Assembly (NCBI RefSeq): GCF_009727055.1
Contig: NC_052350.1
Coordinates: forward strand, 35,761,010 to 35,825,009
From: Benincasa hispida
Lineage: Eukaryota; Streptophyta; Magnoliopsida; Cucurbitales; Cucurbitaceae
Direction of reading: 5' to 3'
Length of the DNA stretch: 64,000 nt
How positions within the stretch are numbered: the first letter of the stretch is position 1; every line of letters starts with the position of its first letter. Both the position numbers and the translations under genes were made by a program. Below are positions 31,736 through 44,341 of the stretch, in pieces. The notes beneath the pieces are model-generated. The model saw only the letters and a program-made list of their open reading frames with translations. It was not told the DNA's origin and ran no database searches.

Positions 31736-34287
31736 TTTACAGTACCTACCTAACATACGGGTTACAATACTTTGTCCTTGAGTGGTAGAGCAGATGTAGA
31801 GCTACCTCCTGAGGATTTGACTGCTACCTGGGGGAAAGAAAAACATTTGAAAATTGGGTGAGCTTACTAGCCTAGTGAGTGACTTAAGAAAGAAAACTGA
31901 TTCTCATGCAAATGTCTCAATAAAGAGATTAAACTGAAATATAAATTTCTACAGTAACCTTGTACTGCAATATAAACATTTTCCAAGCATAAAGCATATA
32001 TAGTTGTTTTCATCATAAAGCATTAAAATGTTCCTTAGTTGAGGATAACCCTACTATGGTTTAATCCCAACATCAACTGCTAAGTCAAGAGAGAACCCTT
32101 TTACTCAATCTTAACTACCTATGTGCACATGGCCATAACTAAGTACCGTCACACCTTAGGTACTTTTGCTCAGATACCTTCTCAAAATGTCCCTCAGTAT
32201 CGAGCTGCTTGGATGCCTTCTCAAATTTCCCTCGATATCGAGTTTCAAGTAAAACTACTCATACAATGACTTTGTCTTTAAAGCATATAAAATGTAACGC
32301 ATAGAAAACATGTCTTTAAAGATACTAACGCATGCTTCGTGTAATTAAACACACATAAACAGTTTTTCAATAAACTTTCATACATAGCATGCATATAAAA
32401 CATAACTCATGGTTTGCTTGGAATTTACTTTGTAAAACTAGCTAGCATGAGAATAATCTTTCTTTAAAACATGGTTTCTTTAAAACATTATTTAGTCACT
32501 CACAACTTTTAGAACTATTCCTCAAGGGTTGATATGCTTCTACTACTGGTGTCAATCTTGTGGACACAAAAGCATATATTAGCTACAAGCACAAGTCTCC
32601 CTTTTGAGACTAACCCTTAAGTAAGCTTTGTGTTTAGCCTTCCCTTTTGAAGACTTTCACTCAACTCACCTTACTGTATACCTTAACACTTAGGAATTTC
32701 TTTGAGATTTGGCACATGCAAAGCTTCTAACCACTCTTTACAAATAGAACACCACTTATGCAACCACACCTTTCTGTCTAAGTGTTCTTATAGCTGCATA
32801 TGGTTGTCCTCAAGGCTGCTTATGCATCCAAGACTCCACTGCAAGCTCTCCTCAGCCTACACAGTAGGTCTAACGCATGGAAAAGCTCAGCCCTTGGTCT
32901 GTCCAAGCGTTTCACCTTGAGCTGTCAGCTTACTCAACTAAAGCAGCTGCCTGCTTGTTCATGAAATTCCATATTCAAATTACGAAATTAATTACTCGAA
33001 TTCTAGAGATCATCTCAGGAAATTTTCTTCTACAAACTTGTTAAGAATTGTCTCAGGAATCATACCTCAAAATTTCAGCTTCAGATTTTTCGTGGTTTGT
33101 CCTAGAGACTCAATTCTTTAACAATGGCTCAGATTCACCTAAGAACATAACCTCTGGTTCTTTTTCTCCTTCTCCGGCCGTAATCCAATGAGGACATCTT
33201 CTGGCAGTATCACCTCTAAAAGTAGACTCTTAGATATTTTCAACAACACCAAGAATGTTAAGTTTGCATGGAGGTAATGATCAAACTGATCGTTTGAAGT
33301 TCGGCCTCCCCTTTTTATACTGATTTCAACCGCTTCTCATTAAAGCATAGCATGACATTTCATTTTTCATGGAGTTAAATCTGATGCTAAGGATATATGG
33401 TGTTTTTAATATGTGATTAATACTGATCAACACAAGTCCAATCGTTTAGCTTATTGCCCCATCGTTTAGCTCATCATTTTGTGACCTCACGCTGATGCTT
33501 GTCACCCGACGATCTCGCTCTCGCCCAACGCATAGCACACAACCTACCGCACAGCTCTCGCCCATCATGCAGATCTCGCTGATGCCCATTGTGTAGATTT
33601 GACACCCATCATCTAGTGCAACACGACTATCATCTAGCGCCCACGCCCATCGCATAGCACCATCGCCCAGCGTCATCGTCTAGCACTGATGCCGATCATG
33701 CGGTGCCAATGCCTCATCGCTTAACACTATCATACAACGCATAGCTCTATCGTTTAACGTGACCCTTCGCATCGTCTAGCACCACACCTTGCCACACAAT
33801 CGCCTACCGCATCGCTAAGCTCCACACATTTACTACACAATCGCCAATCTCATCACGTAGTACCGCTTATTTGCTACACGATCGCCTAGCACGCGCAACT
33901 CCAACACCAGCGCCTACTGCTCGGTACACTTGAGGCTGTCGCATGATTTGCTAACCTCTCAAGACTTTCGCTGCCACATGCCTTCCGACACGTAGCTTTT
34001 CTCTTGGCCATACCTTAGCTTCCTTCAACGCTCAAATAACCTCTCAAATGGGCATGGCCAACGCATGACACAACACTTAGCCAATTTCCTAGCCTCCAAC
34101 GCATGGGTTATACTTAGCCAATTTTATCAAGCTTTACCCAAGAGTCAAGCTTTCAAATTCAAAATTTCCTTCTAACTTTTCACCCTTTCCTCTACAATTA
34201 CACATTAATTCTCACATCAACCTACTCACCTTTCTTGTCACAGTAGGGAATGTACATAAGCAAACAAATTAGGGCTCAGGGTTCACA
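31736..34287 (-). repeat. Chromovirus-type LTR, copy 2, joined to copia RNase H
   Basis: Minus-strand start TGTGAACCCTGAGCCC at 34287. It follows copy 1 to about 32898 and continues to near 31736, where the leader of the gag begins. Its end is uncertain because the usual GTGACA end and primer site are missing. The GAGCTTACTAGCCTAGTGAGTG block (about 31860) is shared with the LTR at 51414. Repeated CATCGNNTAGC words lie at 33440-33900. Confidence 0.75.
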
Positions 34288-35620
34288 ATCACGTCTCCTC
34301 TGTGTACAATCTCCCTTATAAGATGGTACTTCCGCTCGATATGCTTTCTTCTTTTATGGCTTGGAGGTTCCTTTGAATTTGCAACTGCTCCACTGTAATC
34401 ACAATAAAGGGTGACAGACAGGTACATATTAGGAACTACTTCCAAGTCAGTTAGGAACTTTCTAAACCATACTACTTCTTTTGCTGCTTCACTTGCAGCT
34501 ACATACTCAGCTTCCATTGTGGAGTCAGCAATACAACTCCGCTTGATGCTTCTCCACACAACTACTCCTACATTCAAAGATAATACTGACCCCAAAGTTG
34601 ATTTCCTAGAATCAATATCGGTTTGGAAGTCAGAATCAGTGTATTCAGTAAGGATTAGATCCTCAGCACTGTACACGAGCATATAATCTCTCGTTCAAGA
34701 TACTTGAGAATGTTCTTAACAGTAGTCCAATGATCATATCTAGGATTGGACCAAAATTTTCTGACCATTCCAATGGCATAGCGTATATCGAGATGAGTAC
34801 ACGACATTGCATATGCTAAACTTCCTACTGTTGATGCATATGGAATTCGTTTCACATTCTCAACCTCTTGAGGTGTCTTAGGACTTTGTTCCTTAGACAG
34901 GTGAATTCCATGTCTAAAAGGCAACAATCCTTTCTTGGAATATTGCATTTTATACCTAGACAACATATTGTCTATATAAGATGCTTGAGGCAGTGCTAAT
35001 CTTCTATTCTTGCGATTTCAAACTATTTGGATCCTAAGAACATACTGTGCTTCTCCCAACTCTTTTATTTGGAATTGTGTAGCCAACCATCTCTTAACAA
35101 CAGCTAGAAATTCTACTTCATTCCCAATGAGTAGAATATCGTCAACATACAACACTAGAAAAGTGACAGATTCGTTAACGATTTTCTTATATACACAAGG
35201 TTCATCAACATTTTGTTCAAAGCCCTATGATTTGATCGCAGTGTCAAATCTCATATTCCATGATCTAGATGCATGTTTCAACCCATAAATGGATCGATTA
35301 AGTTTGCAAATAAACCCTTCTATTGAAACATATAGATGTTCTCTTCAAGATAGTCATTCAAAAAGGTTGTCTTGACATCCATTAGCCATATTTCATAATC
35401 ATAGAATGTAGCTATGGACAAGAGTATTCTAATTGACTTTATCATGGCAACCAAAGTGAAGGTTTCTTCATAATCTACACCCTCTCTTTGGGTAAACCCT
35501 TTTGCAATAAGTCTTGCTTTGTAGGTCTGCACCTTACCAGCTTGGTCTCGTTTTCTCTTGTAGATCCATCTGCAACCAATGGGTTTTACCCCTTCAGGTT
35601 GATCTACAAGATCCTAGACA
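34288..35620 (-). pseudogene. pol: Copia reverse transcriptase and RNase H
   Basis: RT: KARLIAKGFTQREGVDYEET (about 35520-35460), IATFYDYEIWLMDVKTTFLN, then the catalytic LVLYVDDILLIGNE (about 35155-35115, both Asp kept), LGEAQYVL and RLALPQASYIDNMLSRYKM. RNase H: YTDSDFQTDIDSRKSTLG (first Asp), ADSTMEAEYVAASEAAKE (Glu), VTLYCDYSGAVANS and HIERKYHLIREIVHRGDV. Two or more frameshifts split the frame (for example between 34966 and 34682). RT copies RNA into cDNA; RNase H removes the RNA. The tail normally present after GDVIV is replaced by gypsy LTR. Confidence 0.9.
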
Positions 35621-36960
35621 GAATTGAAATATATAGATTCCATTTCAAGATCCATGACTTTAATCCCTTGGTCTTTATCTACATCATTCATTGCTTGTTT
35701 GAAAGAAAATCGATCCTCTAAGCCATCATCTGGTATGATGACTTGAGTTTCAGTTAAACCCATGTACCGGTCCAGCTGTTGCACAACCCTTCCACTATGA
35801 CGAGCCATTCTCAACTCTTGAGAAGGATGTGAAGTACCAGTTTCATCAATAATTATTGTTGATGGACCTGCTTTGTTAACAACTCTTGTTGATGCATTTT
35901 TTGTTTCTCTGTATATTTCCTCTATCACTAGCTTACTGCGAGGTTGATGATTCTTCATGTGGTCTTCCTCCAGGAAGGTTGCATTTGTCGATACAAATAC
36001 CTTGTCTTCCTGAGGATCATAAACGAAACCACCATTCGTTCTTTTGGGTAGCCTACAAATAGGCATACTTTTGAACGACATTCAAACTTTTTAGAATTTT
36101 GCACCAACATATGTGTTGGGCAACCCCAAATTCTGAAGTGATGTAAATTTCCTTTACGTCTTCTCCAGAGCTCGTAAGGCATTTCAAAAATACTTTTCGG
36201 GGGAACCATCTTCAAAATATATGTTGCAGTCTAAACTGCATAACCCCAAAAAGAACTTGGCAACTGAGTTTAACTCATCATAAAACAAACCATGTCCAAC
36301 AAGGTTCTATTTCTCCTTTCTGCCACACCATTTTCTGAGGTGTGCCAAGGGCTGTGAGTTGAAACTGAATTTCATGTTATATCAAATAGTTCTGGAATTT
36401 TATGTCCATATACTCGCAACCTCGATCTGATTAAAGTATTTTAATCTTTTTACCTAATTGATTTTCAACCTCAGCCTTATATTTTTTGAACTTTTCAAAT
36501 GTTTCAGACTTTTGGTGCATCAGATAAATATACCCATATATGGAATGGTCATCAACGAAGCTGATGAAATATTCATACCCTCCTCTAGCTCTAACATTCA
36601 TAGTACCACAAAGGTCTGAATGTACCAGCTCCAAGGTTCTTTGGCTTTAAGACCTTTTCCAGAAAAAGATCTTTTATTCATTTTACCCTCAAGACTGGAT
36701 TCACAAGGTGGTAATGAATTGTCTTCTAACTTATTTAGATTTCCGTTCTTTACCAGTCTGTCAATCCTGTTTAGATTTATGTGACCTAGTCTCAAGTGCC
36801 AAAGATAGGCATTTGGAGAAACATTCCTTTTCTTATGAGTCTCAGCAATTTTTAGCATCTCTATGTTTAAAACGGCTTTAACCTCAGTCGGTTTTAACAA
36901 ATGCAAGTTATTTTCTAATTTTGTAGACCAAATTTGGTTATTTCTTGTATTAATGAACAC
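35614..36960 (-). pseudogene. int: Copia integrase with GAG-pre-integrase domain
   Basis: The GAG-pre-integrase/zinc part reads LWHLRLGHINLNRID then PPCESSLEGKM: the second Cys of the CxxC pair is Ser, so the zinc site is damaged. The core begins MELVHSDLCGTMNVRARGG and YFISFVDDHSIYGYIYL (36634-36431). A frameshift follows before the region of the second catalytic Asp, read as RSDRGCEYMD near 36425. The C-terminal part is split in two frames: KSIFEMPYELWRRRKGNLHH with CLFVGYPKE (36215-35955), and PICRLPKRTNGGFVYDPQED with FVSTNATFLEEDH (36081-35614), ending in RFSFKQAMNDVDKDQ. Confidence 0.88.
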
Positions 36961-37161
36961 TTCATCATTTTCGATATAAGCTTTATAATTTTATTCTAGC
37001 AAACAAGAGATAGATATTAGATTCCTTTTCATAGAGGGAATGCAATACAAATTTTTCAAATGAATGTACTTATCTCCTATAAATAACTTCATATCTCCCA
37101 CTACTTTAGCTTAAACAACCTCCCCGGTCTCTACATTAAAGATTGTTTCACCCTCTGTCAA

Positions 37162-37479
37162 CTATCTCCAGGAACTTGTTTTCTGTGAGAAAGTACAAAC
37201 ACGATTAGTGGCACCTAAGTTAATTATCAAGGTTTTATCGTTTTCCACTAAACATGTTTCGATAACAAGTAAATCATATTTATCATGTTGCTCAAATATT
37301 GCATTCTCATCTATATTATTCAATGTTTTAGATGAGTTGGGAGAAAGAGGACAATCCTCTGTTAAAACTCTTTTGGTGTTAACAACTGCTAGTAATTTGT
37401 TTGTTGATTCGATTTTACCGTTAGTTAATTCAGAAGTGAGTATTCTAGAAGAATTCGGCATGCTGAAAATTTTAAACAA
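37162..37479 (-). pseudogene. pro: Copia protease remnant with altered active site
   Basis: A 105-codon open frame. Near its end is TLIINLGATNRVC, in the place of the conserved D-S-G-A-T of copia proteases. The catalytic Asp is Asn and the Ser is Leu, so it should be inactive. The N-terminal part (LTNGKIESTNKLLAVVNTKR) is Gag-PR linker. Downstream on the minus strand is the GAG-pre-integrase part. Confidence 0.8.
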
Positions 37480-37805
37480 ATTCTAATTTAGCAAATTGCA
37501 ACTAAATCCAAAATCAAGTTTTAGAAAAAACAAGTAATAATGTACCCATAACCATCATTTATTTACAACGATACTATAGTGAGTCAGAATATGTGCTACT
37601 TAAGGGCAGTCAGATATTCCTTCACTAAAGCAAACAATTTTGACCAAAAACTATCTCCAGAATAACTCTTATTCCTATAGTCATTTAGTTACCATTTTTG
37701 GTCAGAAATTACTAACACTTTAGTAATTCTGTAAGTGTAACCCTCCGTTTCAGACGTCAGAGGTCAACCCCGACTATGTTACCAAAATGGAGAGTCAATG
37801 ATGGG

Positions 37806-37810
37806 AATGG
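37806..37810. repeat. Probable target-site duplication, left copy (AATGG)
   Basis: Five bases before the TG of the 5' LTR. The right-hand five are AAGGG (44825-44829), one mismatch, compatible with an old duplication. Confidence 0.55.
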
Positions 37811-39497
37811 TGATAACAGGCAAAAATGCACGTTATTACAACACAAAGTTATAAAACAATGCAGGATTGTGTTGATAAAAATATACAATATTGCATTCAA
37901 AAGCATTAAGTTCACAACATTGCGATCGCATGCGTCCATCGCATTAAAACAGCTAATTTATGTATTTTTGTGCAGAAATGCGTTGACGCAAGGCATAAAT
38001 GCGATCCAAACAAATTAATGTCCGAGCGCATTAAAAGATTGCGTTGACGCAAGGTATGCGATCATTTGCCCTCGTGAATATCTGCCCAAGAAGGTGGCCG
38101 CATAGAGCCGGCGCATCATGGTCGGCGCATCTGGGTGAAAAGTGTAATAAATCAAGATGGGACAGAAAGCTGATGACGGTCGATTATGAATTAAGTTGAC
38201 AAGCCGTTAACAACCCACTGTAGCAAGTACACTCAACTTCTCGGTGACAAATATTCGGCGCATTAAACAGAGAATTAATGCCATTCAATTAGTCAATCAT
38301 AAGAGAGAAGAAGCCTTTCACCCCGAAGCTCTATAAATTCCGAAATCCACTTTATGTGAAGGAGTTCATTCAGTTAGAAAATTTTCCCTATAGATAGAAT
38401 GCCTTGTTCATAGTTTTCTTTTACTTAGAAGGCAGAAGCGAGTGAAGGGAGATTATACTGAGAGATCGTTCCGGTGAACTTGGAAGAGTGTCGGAAGTGT
38501 CGAAACCAGAGAGAGGGCCGACTCTTGCGGAAGAAAGAACATCTTTTGGGCATAATAGAGAGAAACGGTGTAAAAGCCTTGGGAAGCAAGGAATTGCTAC
38601 CAGGCTCTCTACCTTATTTCCATTGTCATTTTGTACTCTGAACTTATTTATATAAATGGAAATTGCATCTTTATATCTGTTCACTCTCTGTACAATACGC
38701 ATGAGTAGCTAAATCTATCGAATGGGTTGAGAAGCACTTAGCTAGCATAACTAGGGATCTTCATTCTATGCAATTATCTTGCATTATGTATGCATCATTC
38801 GTCCATTAGAGATACTCGGGAGGGTAGTCTAAGTATAGAATCTAGGCTTGGAAAATTCAGATTAGAATCTAGGCTCGGGAGAGTCAGATTAGAAACGCAT
38901 AATCAAGAGATAGATGCTTAGGAATAATATTTGTTTTCTATTAACGCATCGCATGCATCCTAGAGATATGTTATGATTGTATGCGGTCACCTTGTCCTCG
39001 TGTGCATCTCGCATCATCGCATAGGCAAGAAGTAGAGACTTAGGAATAAGCTCTATAGACACTATCGCATTCATCACATGCGTCCTAAAATTAGAAGCCA
39101 CTGCATTTGCATTGGAAAATGATTTGTTATCGCATGAGTGTAGCATGATCGCATAGTTTGAACACATTCTCGAGAAACGTCAGCTAAAGACCTTCTCAAA
39201 CCATTCTGCTGCATACTCAGTGTATCTGTCACATAATAATTCTTATCTCAAATCCACTGCATACTTTTTATACTTTAAACAACAAACCAACCAAACCTTT
39301 AATTTATTTGTTACCGCAAAGTGATCTAAAAGTTACCACCGCATATTGTTTTCCTTAGTCCCTAAGTTCGACCCTATGCTTATCAGGAAACTTCAGTAGG
39401 ATTTATACTTGGGTTCTACTAAGAAAAATTGTATGCACAATGCATATTCCACCATTGCATTCTATTCCATTATTTCATCGCATAAAATAACACATCA
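37811..39497 (+). repeat. 5' LTR of the gag-protease element (family A, 1687 bp)
   Basis: TGATAACAGGCAAAAATGC ... ATAACACATCA. TATA box TATAAATT at 38332-38339. A TGCGATCGCATGCG word lies at about 37920, with many GCATCGCAT words downstream. Confidence 0.92.
38332..38339 (+). promoter_or_regulatory. TATA box of 5' LTR
   Basis: GCTCTATAAATTCC, matched by GCTCTATAAATTC at 43566 in the 3' LTR. Confidence 0.6.
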
Positions 39498-39525
39498 TGT
39501 TTTTGGTGTCGTTGCTGGGGACTTC
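39498..39525 (+). other. Primer binding site region
   Basis: TGTTTTTGGTGTCGTTGCTGGGG follows the LTR end. It is a mutated form of the intact motif at 14199. Confidence 0.75.
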
Positions 39526-39589
39526 GGCAATACATTGTGCTAATGGTAATTTTCTAATTTTCTTTGCAGCTTTCAATCTCTGGCGAACT

Positions 39590-40690
39590 ACGACCCAGAG
39601 ATTGAAAGAACGTTTCGATGAAGACTAAGAAACAACCGCCAACAACAAGACAGAATTCCAAGAATGGCGGAACAACCGGAAGAAACGGCTGCAAACGCAA
39701 ATAATATAATGGCCAACCCCATCCTCCTGGCGAATGACCGCAATAGACCCATTCGGGACTATGCGTCGCCCAACCTATATGATTTCTCCCCAGGAATCAT
39801 GAGGCCAACGCTAGAAGGATCGAGGTTGAAATGAAACCAGTTATGTTACAGATGCTTCAACGGCCGCGTCAGTTTGGTGGAAGGCGTGGCGAGGACCGCA
39901 TGCCCATCTCCGGAGTTTTATTGAAATATGCAACACTTTGTGTTCCTAAATATCTCTACCGAGGAGGTTCAACTAATGTTGTTCCCATTTCCTTAATGCG
40001 ATCAAGCAAGAAAATGGACTTTTTCTCTCGAACCAGGGGGAGATAAAAATCGTAGGAACAAGTCATGGAAAAAGTTTCATGAGAAAAAACTTTCTTCCAA
40101 CGGAGAAAGCAAGGAGGAAGTTAATATGAATTTTGAACAGGAAATTGATGAATCGGCTCAGCGAGCTTTGGGCGAGGTTAAGAGGCTGGTGAGAGATTGC
40201 CCGCATAACGGCTTACTAGACTGCTTATAGATGGAGATTTTCTACCAAGGATTAAACCCTGCATCACAGACGGCTGCCAGTGCGGCAGCAGCTGGTGGTC
40301 TACTTGATAAAACTTACGAAGAGGCAAAAAATATACTTGATCGCATTTCAAAAAATCATGAGGACTTAAGAAAAAGCGATCAAAGATTAAGAATTAAAGA
40401 CCGTGACGCGAACAACGAGGCCATCGCATCCCTTTAGAACCAAATGACTGCGATGATGAGTTTCTTACAAGGCATCACAATTAATAGCACGACAGCGGAA
40501 AAAGGGCAGGTGAATGTAATTGCTCAAACATCCACAAGTTGTGTCATCTGTAGAGAAGCATATCCGCTGGAAGAATGCCCAGGAAATCCGCAATCAATAT
40601 GTTTCATAAAGAATAACCCTTATTCTGATATGTACAACCCCAGGTTGAGAAATCACCCCAATTTCGCGTGGAAAAATCAATAACAAAGTT
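39590..40690 (+). pseudogene. gag: gag of the non-autonomous gypsy element, frameshifted
   Basis: The N-terminal part (RDYASPNLYDFSPGIM region, 39760-39810) and core are in broken frames. From 40231 the frame is open: MEIFYQGLNPASQTAASAAA, GGLLDKTYEEAKNILDRISK and LRIKDRDANNEAIASL, then TAG at 40435. It resumes with QMTAMMSFLQGI, the Cys/His segment CVICREAYPLEECP (about 40540) and NPRLRNHPNFAWKNQ. It is the closest relative here of the Gag at 225-986. It lacks a full-length frame. Confidence 0.85.
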
Positions 40691-41699
40691 TTTAACTAGT
40701 GGTGCAAAAGGAGGGGCCACGGGGATTTTTCTCGCGAACAAACGGTCAGACGCACAACCAAGCCAGCAATTCGTAGGCACCGCAATCTTCATCCCTATAG
40801 AGCTTGCTGAAGTAGTATATTGAGAAGAATGAATCAGTGCTTCATAATCAAGCAACGTCTATATGAAATATTGAAATTCAACTAGGACAGATTGCGGGCA
40901 AACTCAAAAATAGACTGCAAGGAACGTTGCCGAGCTCAACTGAGCTCCCTTGCAACTCTGGGGGTATAGGAAAGGAACAATGCTTAGCAGTCTCTTTGTT
41001 AAGCAAAAAAATGACAGCGGAAGTAGGGGAGGAACCCGTCACGACCAACTTGGATGCGGTGACAACTAAGGACCTATTGACATTTGATTCAGAAGAGCCC
41101 GAGAAGATGAACCCAGAAGTTGCGTCCACCTTCAAGCCTCTAGAACGCAAGATAGAAGAAGTCCAGCTACCACCATTCCCGCAAAGATTGAAAAAGAAAC
41201 AAAATGATGAAGAAAAGATTGCGACAGTTGCAGTAACGCAAAATGCTATGATCCCACAAAAAATGTGCGACCCAGGAATCTTCACGATACCATGCTCAAT
41301 TGGATGGGTCTAATTGGTCAGGCACTATGCGATCTTGGGCCGAGTATAAACGTAATGCCGCTATCAATCTTCAACCGATTGAATATGAGCAAACTCACGC
41401 CCACGATGGAGACTCTCCTACTAGCGGATAGATCCCTAATACATACCGAGGGAGAGTTGAAAGATGCCGCAGTCTCAATTGACAAATTCATCTTGCCGGC
41501 AGACTTCATCATTTTGGATTATAAAGTGGACGAAGATGCACCCATCATATTGGGACGACCATTCCTCTCGACCAGGCACGCTCAAATTGATGTGCATAAG
41601 GGGGAAATCATAATGAACATCAATAGGGAAAAGCTCCGGATTAAGGCAGTTAAGATCCCAGAAGACCGAGAAAAGAAGAAAAAGCCGCCGTGGATGTAA
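40691..41699 (+). pseudogene. pro: Gag-Pro linker and aspartic protease of the gypsy element
   Basis: The linker (STELPCNSGGIGKEQCLAVS, then an acidic stretch and VQLPPFPQRLKKKQND) is open from 40927 to 41313. The protease follows in another frame (41265-41699): the active-site part is ALCDLGPSINVMPLSIF at about 41325-41375, with the catalytic Asp kept. Then come LADRSLIHTEGELKDAAVSI, FIILDYKVDEDAPIILGRPF and STRHAQIDVHKGEI. The frame ends EKKKKPPWM, stop, where RT would begin in an autonomous relative. One frameshift separates linker and protease. Protease would mature Gag. Confidence 0.85.
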
Positions 41700-43041
41700 A
41701 AAGTCCAGCTTGAAATAATCAGTCCCTGAGTTACTATGCGACTCAAACTCATCATGGACGCAATCCTTTTGAATATCTTTTTTTTTTCATATCAATGCTT
41801 CATGAACTTTTATTACCTTGTTTTTATCTGTTATCGTATAGTTGTCTTTTTATCTAAAAAAAAATGCGATTGCGGTGAACGATCGTGGTAAACGATTTTG
41901 TTAACTTTGTTTTATTATTATTTGACCCTCTCAATGTTTTTTTCGCAAACGATCGAGGTGAACGATTGCGGAGGCAGTACACGAAGACGCGACTACTTTA
42001 TTCCATCACCGCTATCAAAGACAGCAGTTCGCCGTAAAGCAAGATGCATCCACAAATAATGCGGGCAACAACGCAAATTTGGGGGCTGTATCTTTCCTTG
42101 ACCTCATTATTTCCAAATTTTGCACTATCTCATCGCATTTTAACTCTAAAACTTTTTATCATCACATCCTCCTGAGTCGGCGAAATCATTTAACATTGAT
42201 TAATTTAGTAGGTCATCGCATTATTTCTCCTTTCCAATTATGATTTCAATGATGAAATGCATGCCTCTACTTTTTCCTTTATATTAAAGTTAACTTAATT
42301 TTAGGATAGTCAACTCATGAAATATTTATAGAAGTTAGTGGTCTGCTAGCTTTCTTTCAAACTGACTTTTTACGAAACTTACATAGAGCATCACATTACT
42401 TCTTTCAATCTTTTAGTAATGAGGACATTGCCACATTTTAAATTTGAGGGTGTAGTATTTATTTTCGACCTTTCTATTTTTAGCTGTTCAAAAATAAAAA
42501 TCATAACATTGCGATTAGTTAGATATTCGCAAGACACCCGTGAGGCCAAGCCAAAACGAAGGTAGGAATCGTGATCAACACATAAATAAATGATCGCAAC
42601 TCCACTGCCAAATGGGCATGAATTTAGATTGAGAAAGAGCGCCTTGCTCGTAGTTGGATGTCCGCATGACACACATGGGAGCAAATCAAAATGAAGGCTA
42701 GGCACTTGAATCAGCGCAAGGTCATAGAAAATAAAAAGAAAAAAAAATGTCTAAAATACGCAAGGATAAAAAACATTTGAAAATACCCCAGTGAAAAAGT
42801 TTTTTATTAAATAAATCATGCGATGCCCTGGAATCGGGTAAAGTCTTTTTGAAGGTTAAACTTCCGGTCCCTAAATTTTAGAAATATTTGAAAAGAGACC
42901 TGGATAAAAATTAAGGAAATTTTGGTGCATAGGATTTGAATAAGGCATCATTGAGAAATCTAGGAAAGAGAAGACAGTCGACTTTCTAAAGAAAATCTTT
43001 AGCTTATGCTTGAGGACAAGCATTATTTAAATTTGGGGGTG
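41700..43041 (+). other. Noncoding 3' region and polypurine tract of the gypsy element
   Basis: No open frame of note. T-rich 41770-41960 with two GTGAACGATCGNGGTAAACGAT/GATCGAGGTGAACGATTG words. 42520-43030 is shared with 27325-27820. It ends AATTTGGGGGTG, the polypurine tract, before the 3' LTR at 43042. Confidence 0.75.
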
Positions 43042-43565
43042 TGATAACAGGCAGAAATGCACGTTATTACCGCGCAAAGTTATAAAACAATGTAGGATTG
43101 CGTTGAAAAAAATATACAATATTGCGTCCAAAAGCATTAAGTTCACAACATTGCGATCGCATGTGTCCATCGCATTAAAAAAGCTAACTTATGTATTTTT
43201 GTGCAGAAAATGCATTGATGCAAGGCGGAAATGCGATCCAAAGAAATTAACGTCATAGCACATTAAGAGATTGTGTTGACGCAAGGCTACGCGATCATTT
43301 GTGCTCGCGAATATCTACTCAAGAAGGTGGCCACATAGAGCCGACGCATTATGGTGGGTGCATCTGAGTGAAAAACATAATAAATCACGATGGGACAGAA
43401 AGCTGGTGATGGTCGATTCCAAATTAAGTTGACAAGCCGTTAACGACCCATTATAGCAAGTACACTCAACTTCTCGGTGACAAATATTCAGCGCATCAGA
43501 CAGAAAATTAATGCCATCCCATCAATGTAATCATAAGAGAGAAGAAGCCTTTCACCCCAAAGCTC

Positions 43566-43573
43566 TATAAATT
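43566..43573 (+). promoter_or_regulatory. TATA box of 3' LTR
   Basis: GCTCTATAAATTC, matching 38332. Confidence 0.6.
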
Positions 43574-44341
43574 CTGAAGGCCACCTTCAGTGAAGAAGTT
43601 TATTCAGTTAGATAATTTTCCCTATAGATAGAAGTAGCCTTGTTCATAGTTTTCTTTTACTTAGAAGGCGGAAGCGAATGAAGGGAGATTATACCAAGAG
43701 ATCATTCTGGTGAACTTGGAAGAGTGTCGGAAGTGTCAAAACCAGAGAGAGGGCCGACTCTTGCAGAAGCAAGAACATCTTTTGGGCAGAATAAAGAGAA
43801 CACGGTGTAAAAGCCTTGGGAAGCAAGGAATTGCTACCAGGCTCTCTACCTTTATTTCCATTGTCATTTTGTACTCTGAACTTATTTATATAAATGGAAA
43901 TTGCATCTTTGTATCTGTTCACTCTCAGTACAATACACATGAGTAGCGAAATCTGTCGAATGGGTTGAGAAGCACTTAGCTAGCATAACTGGGGATCTTC
44001 ATTCTATGCGATTATCTTGTATTATGTATGCATCATTTGTCCATTAGAGATACTCGGGAGGATAGTGTAAGGATAGAATCTAGGCTTGGAAAAGTCAGAT
44101 TAGAATCTAGGCTCGGGACAGTCAGATTAGAAATGCATAATCAAGAGATAGAAGTTTAGGAATAAGCTCTGCTTGCTATTAACGCATCGCATGCATCCTA
44201 GAGATAGGTTATGGTTGTATGCGGTCACCTTGTCCTTGTGTGCATCTCGCATCTTTGCATAGGCAAGAAGTATAGACTTAGGGATAAGCTCTACAGACAC
44301 TATCGCATTCATCGCATGCATCATAAAATTAGGAGCCACCG

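Larger units (their letters stand above)
34288..37805 (-). mobile_element. Ty1/copia element, pol half (PR, IN, RT, RNase H), minus strand
   Basis: Read on the minus strand: protease (37479-37162), GAG-pre-integrase (36960-36598), integrase (36634-36215), RT (35620-34970) and RNase H (34966-34288), ending abruptly at the gypsy LTR in place of its own 3' LTR. Its 5' side is interrupted by the gypsy element at 37811-44824. The copia leader, primer site and 5' LTR appear beyond that (44830-47832). No convincing copia gag is visible. Confidence 0.85.
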
